This document shows positions 31,830 through 32,581 of a DNA stretch of 32,581 bases, piece by piece. Under the pieces are notes generated by a model. The model did not search any database. It worked only from the letters and a program-made list of their open reading frames with translations, and was not told the DNA's origin. How positions within the stretch are numbered: the stretch's first letter is position 1; every line of letters starts with the position of its first letter. The position numbers and the translations under genes are program-made. The DNA is from Anaerolineales bacterium (lineage in GTDB: Bacteria > Chloroflexota > Anaerolineae > Anaerolineales > Anaerolineaceae): the NCBI GenBank assembly GCA_020060485.1, contig JAGVAB010000157.1, positions 1 through 32,581 on the forward strand, read 5' to 3'.

Positions 31830-32192
31830 CCATTCCAGCGGTGTGAGGTCAATCGCACTTCGCTGCTCTCAAAAAACCAGCGCCCGATTTGCGTCAGGTT
31901 CGCGCCTGATCAGCGTCTGTTTTGTGCCTGATTGTTGACATTCTGTTGTCCAGCAAACGTATTCCATAAATCCTACAATCAAAGTATCAAAAAGTCTTTC
32001 AGTTTGAGTCAATTCAGCTTACTGGTTTTATTTGCTTGATAGCTGTGGTTTGCACCAGTTTTTATTGCGGCGATTAATTCCTGCACGAACAGTTTTGTTT
32101 AAGCAAGAAAACTAAATATTGGGCAATGCTGATTGATACATTTAAAGAGGGGACAAAGATACAAAGACACTATTCGGAAAGGAGGTGATCGT

Positions 32193-32210
32193 TTGACGTA
32201 TTGTCAATGA
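32193..32210 (+). CDS. Possible five-residue leader peptide (MTYCQ)
   Basis: GGAAAGGAGGTGATC (32176-32190) is close to the full complement of a 16S rRNA 3' tail. Seven bases after GGAGG comes TTG ACG TAT TGT CAA TGA. The TGA overlaps an ATG (ATGA, 32207-32210) opening a 20-codon frame that runs into the first hairpin and stops at 32269. Such an unusually strong site with no long gene behind it suggests a leader peptide or a decoy ribosome site. This is speculative. Confidence 0.35.
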   Translation: MTYCQ

Positions 32211-32213
32211 AAA

Positions 32214-32291
32214 GCGCACAGAACATCGGAGCTTTTTCGGGGCGTCTTCTGATCTGTGCGCGCAGATAATGGTGGAGGGTTTCCATCATTA
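32214..32291 (+). promoter_or_regulatory. Two tandem hairpins in the leader of the sugar-binding gene
   Basis: Hairpin 1 pairs GCGCACAGA (32214-32222) with TCTGTGCGC (32253-32261). Hairpin 2 pairs TAATGGTGGA (32267-32276) with TCCATCATTA (32282-32291) using one G-T wobble and a five-base loop. Neither has a T run. They lie 67 bases or more before the start codon at 32358 and may control expression or mRNA stability. Confidence 0.5.
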
Positions 32292-32357
32292 CCCGTATCC
32301 AAATTATACAATAACAGTCATTGAAATCTGTATCCAAAAAATGAAGGAGTGAACAAG

Positions 32358-32581
32358 ATGAAATCCCTTTTCAAGTTTACATCAGTTCTGATCGTACTGG
32401 CTTTGGTACTTTCAGCTTGTGCGCCAAAAACTGCGGCACCGGTTGAGCCGGCAGGCGAACAACCCGCGGCGGGTGGCGAAAAAGTGGTGGTTGGCCTGGT
32501 GATGAAATCCCTGGCGAACGAATTCTTCAAGGTCATGCAGGAAGCGACAGTGGCCTGGGCAGGCACCCGCTCAGACATTGA
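32358..32581 (+). CDS. Sugar ABC transporter substrate-binding lipoprotein (RbsB-like), 3' end cut
   Basis: The ATG at 32358 follows AAGGAG by eight bases. The frame is open to the window edge, giving 74 full codons. The N-terminus is a lipoprotein signal with LSAC (Cys21), then a Pro/Ala/Glu/Gly-rich linker (to about 40), and the first strand and helix of an RbsB-type binding domain: VVVGLVMKSLANEFFKVMQE. It probably begins another sugar importer operon continuing to the right. Confidence 0.9.
   Translation, partial: MKSLFKFTSVLIVLALVLSACAPKTAAPVEPAGEQPAAGGEKVVVGLVMKSLANEFFKVMQEATVAWAGTRSDI

Larger units (their letters stand above)
31830..32357. other. 528-base structured gap before the sugar-binding gene
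   Basis: It holds a small hairpin (TCAGG, TTCGCG, CCTGA, near 31896-31911) after the FHA gene and a TTGACA near 31936 with no good -10 behind it. It also holds a near-perfect ribosome site at 32176-32190, a possible tiny leader frame, two hairpins (32214-32261 and 32267-32291), and GTATCCAAA twice (near 32295 and 32330). No ordinary gene is present. Confidence 0.6.

Overview
The window looks like part of a chromosome of a Chloroflexota bacterium, most likely Anaerolineae-like. This is inferred from the gene style and not from any marker gene: many Sec lipoproteins, a Ser/Thr kinase with an extracellular PQQ propeller, an FHA-winged helix fusion, several RbsB-type sugar-binding lipoproteins, a GT-C glycosyltransferase, and a Sec-exported RTX-repeat protein with no type I secretion genes. 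I saw no rRNA, tRNA, CRISPR array, phage gene or transposase gene.

Layout. Positions 1-970 (minus) hold two small lipoprotein genes, the first cut by the window edge. A gene-free stretch with two large palindromes follows. Positions 1401-8833 (minus) are a sugar-import and catabolism operon. Read 5' to 3' it encodes a binding lipoprotein, a double ATPase, a permease, a split transketolase (N then C half), an RpiB/LacAB-type isomerase and a Gfo/Idh/MocA dehydrogenase. A LacI-family gene (9716-10762) lies upstream. One perfect LacI-type operator overlaps its own promoter and a second imperfect one lies in the long leader of the operon. A GT-C membrane glycosyltransferase follows (10965-12521, minus).

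Positions 12611-17547 (plus) hold a good promoter, a leader RNA with a predicted pseudoknot directly abutting an intrinsic terminator, and then a 1563-residue secreted RTX protein with 14 tandem 78/87-residue repeats. A bidirectional terminator separates it from a second minus-strand catabolic operon (23515-17656): IclR regulator, IolD-like ThDP enzyme, a 29-codon vestige of a transketolase N half, a second RpiB-like isomerase, a GPH-type symporter and a second Gfo/Idh/MocA dehydrogenase. The two operons look like related sugar pathways, and the second has lost its own transketolase.

Positions 23793-27979 (plus) encode a lipoprotein, then a compact cassette: a 41-residue DltX-like microprotein ending in WIYQGF, an MBOAT acyltransferase, a membrane-anchored SGNH protein, and an SGNH-like lipoprotein with GDC in place of GDS. 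The first three resemble the DltX-DltB-DltD cell-envelope acylation machine, without DltA or DltC nearby. Positions 28087-31829 (plus) hold an orphan Tat-exported sugar-binding lipoprotein, the kinase-PQQ protein and the FHA-winged helix protein, a plausible sensing relay. The right end holds a structured leader and the start of another sugar-binding lipoprotein gene.
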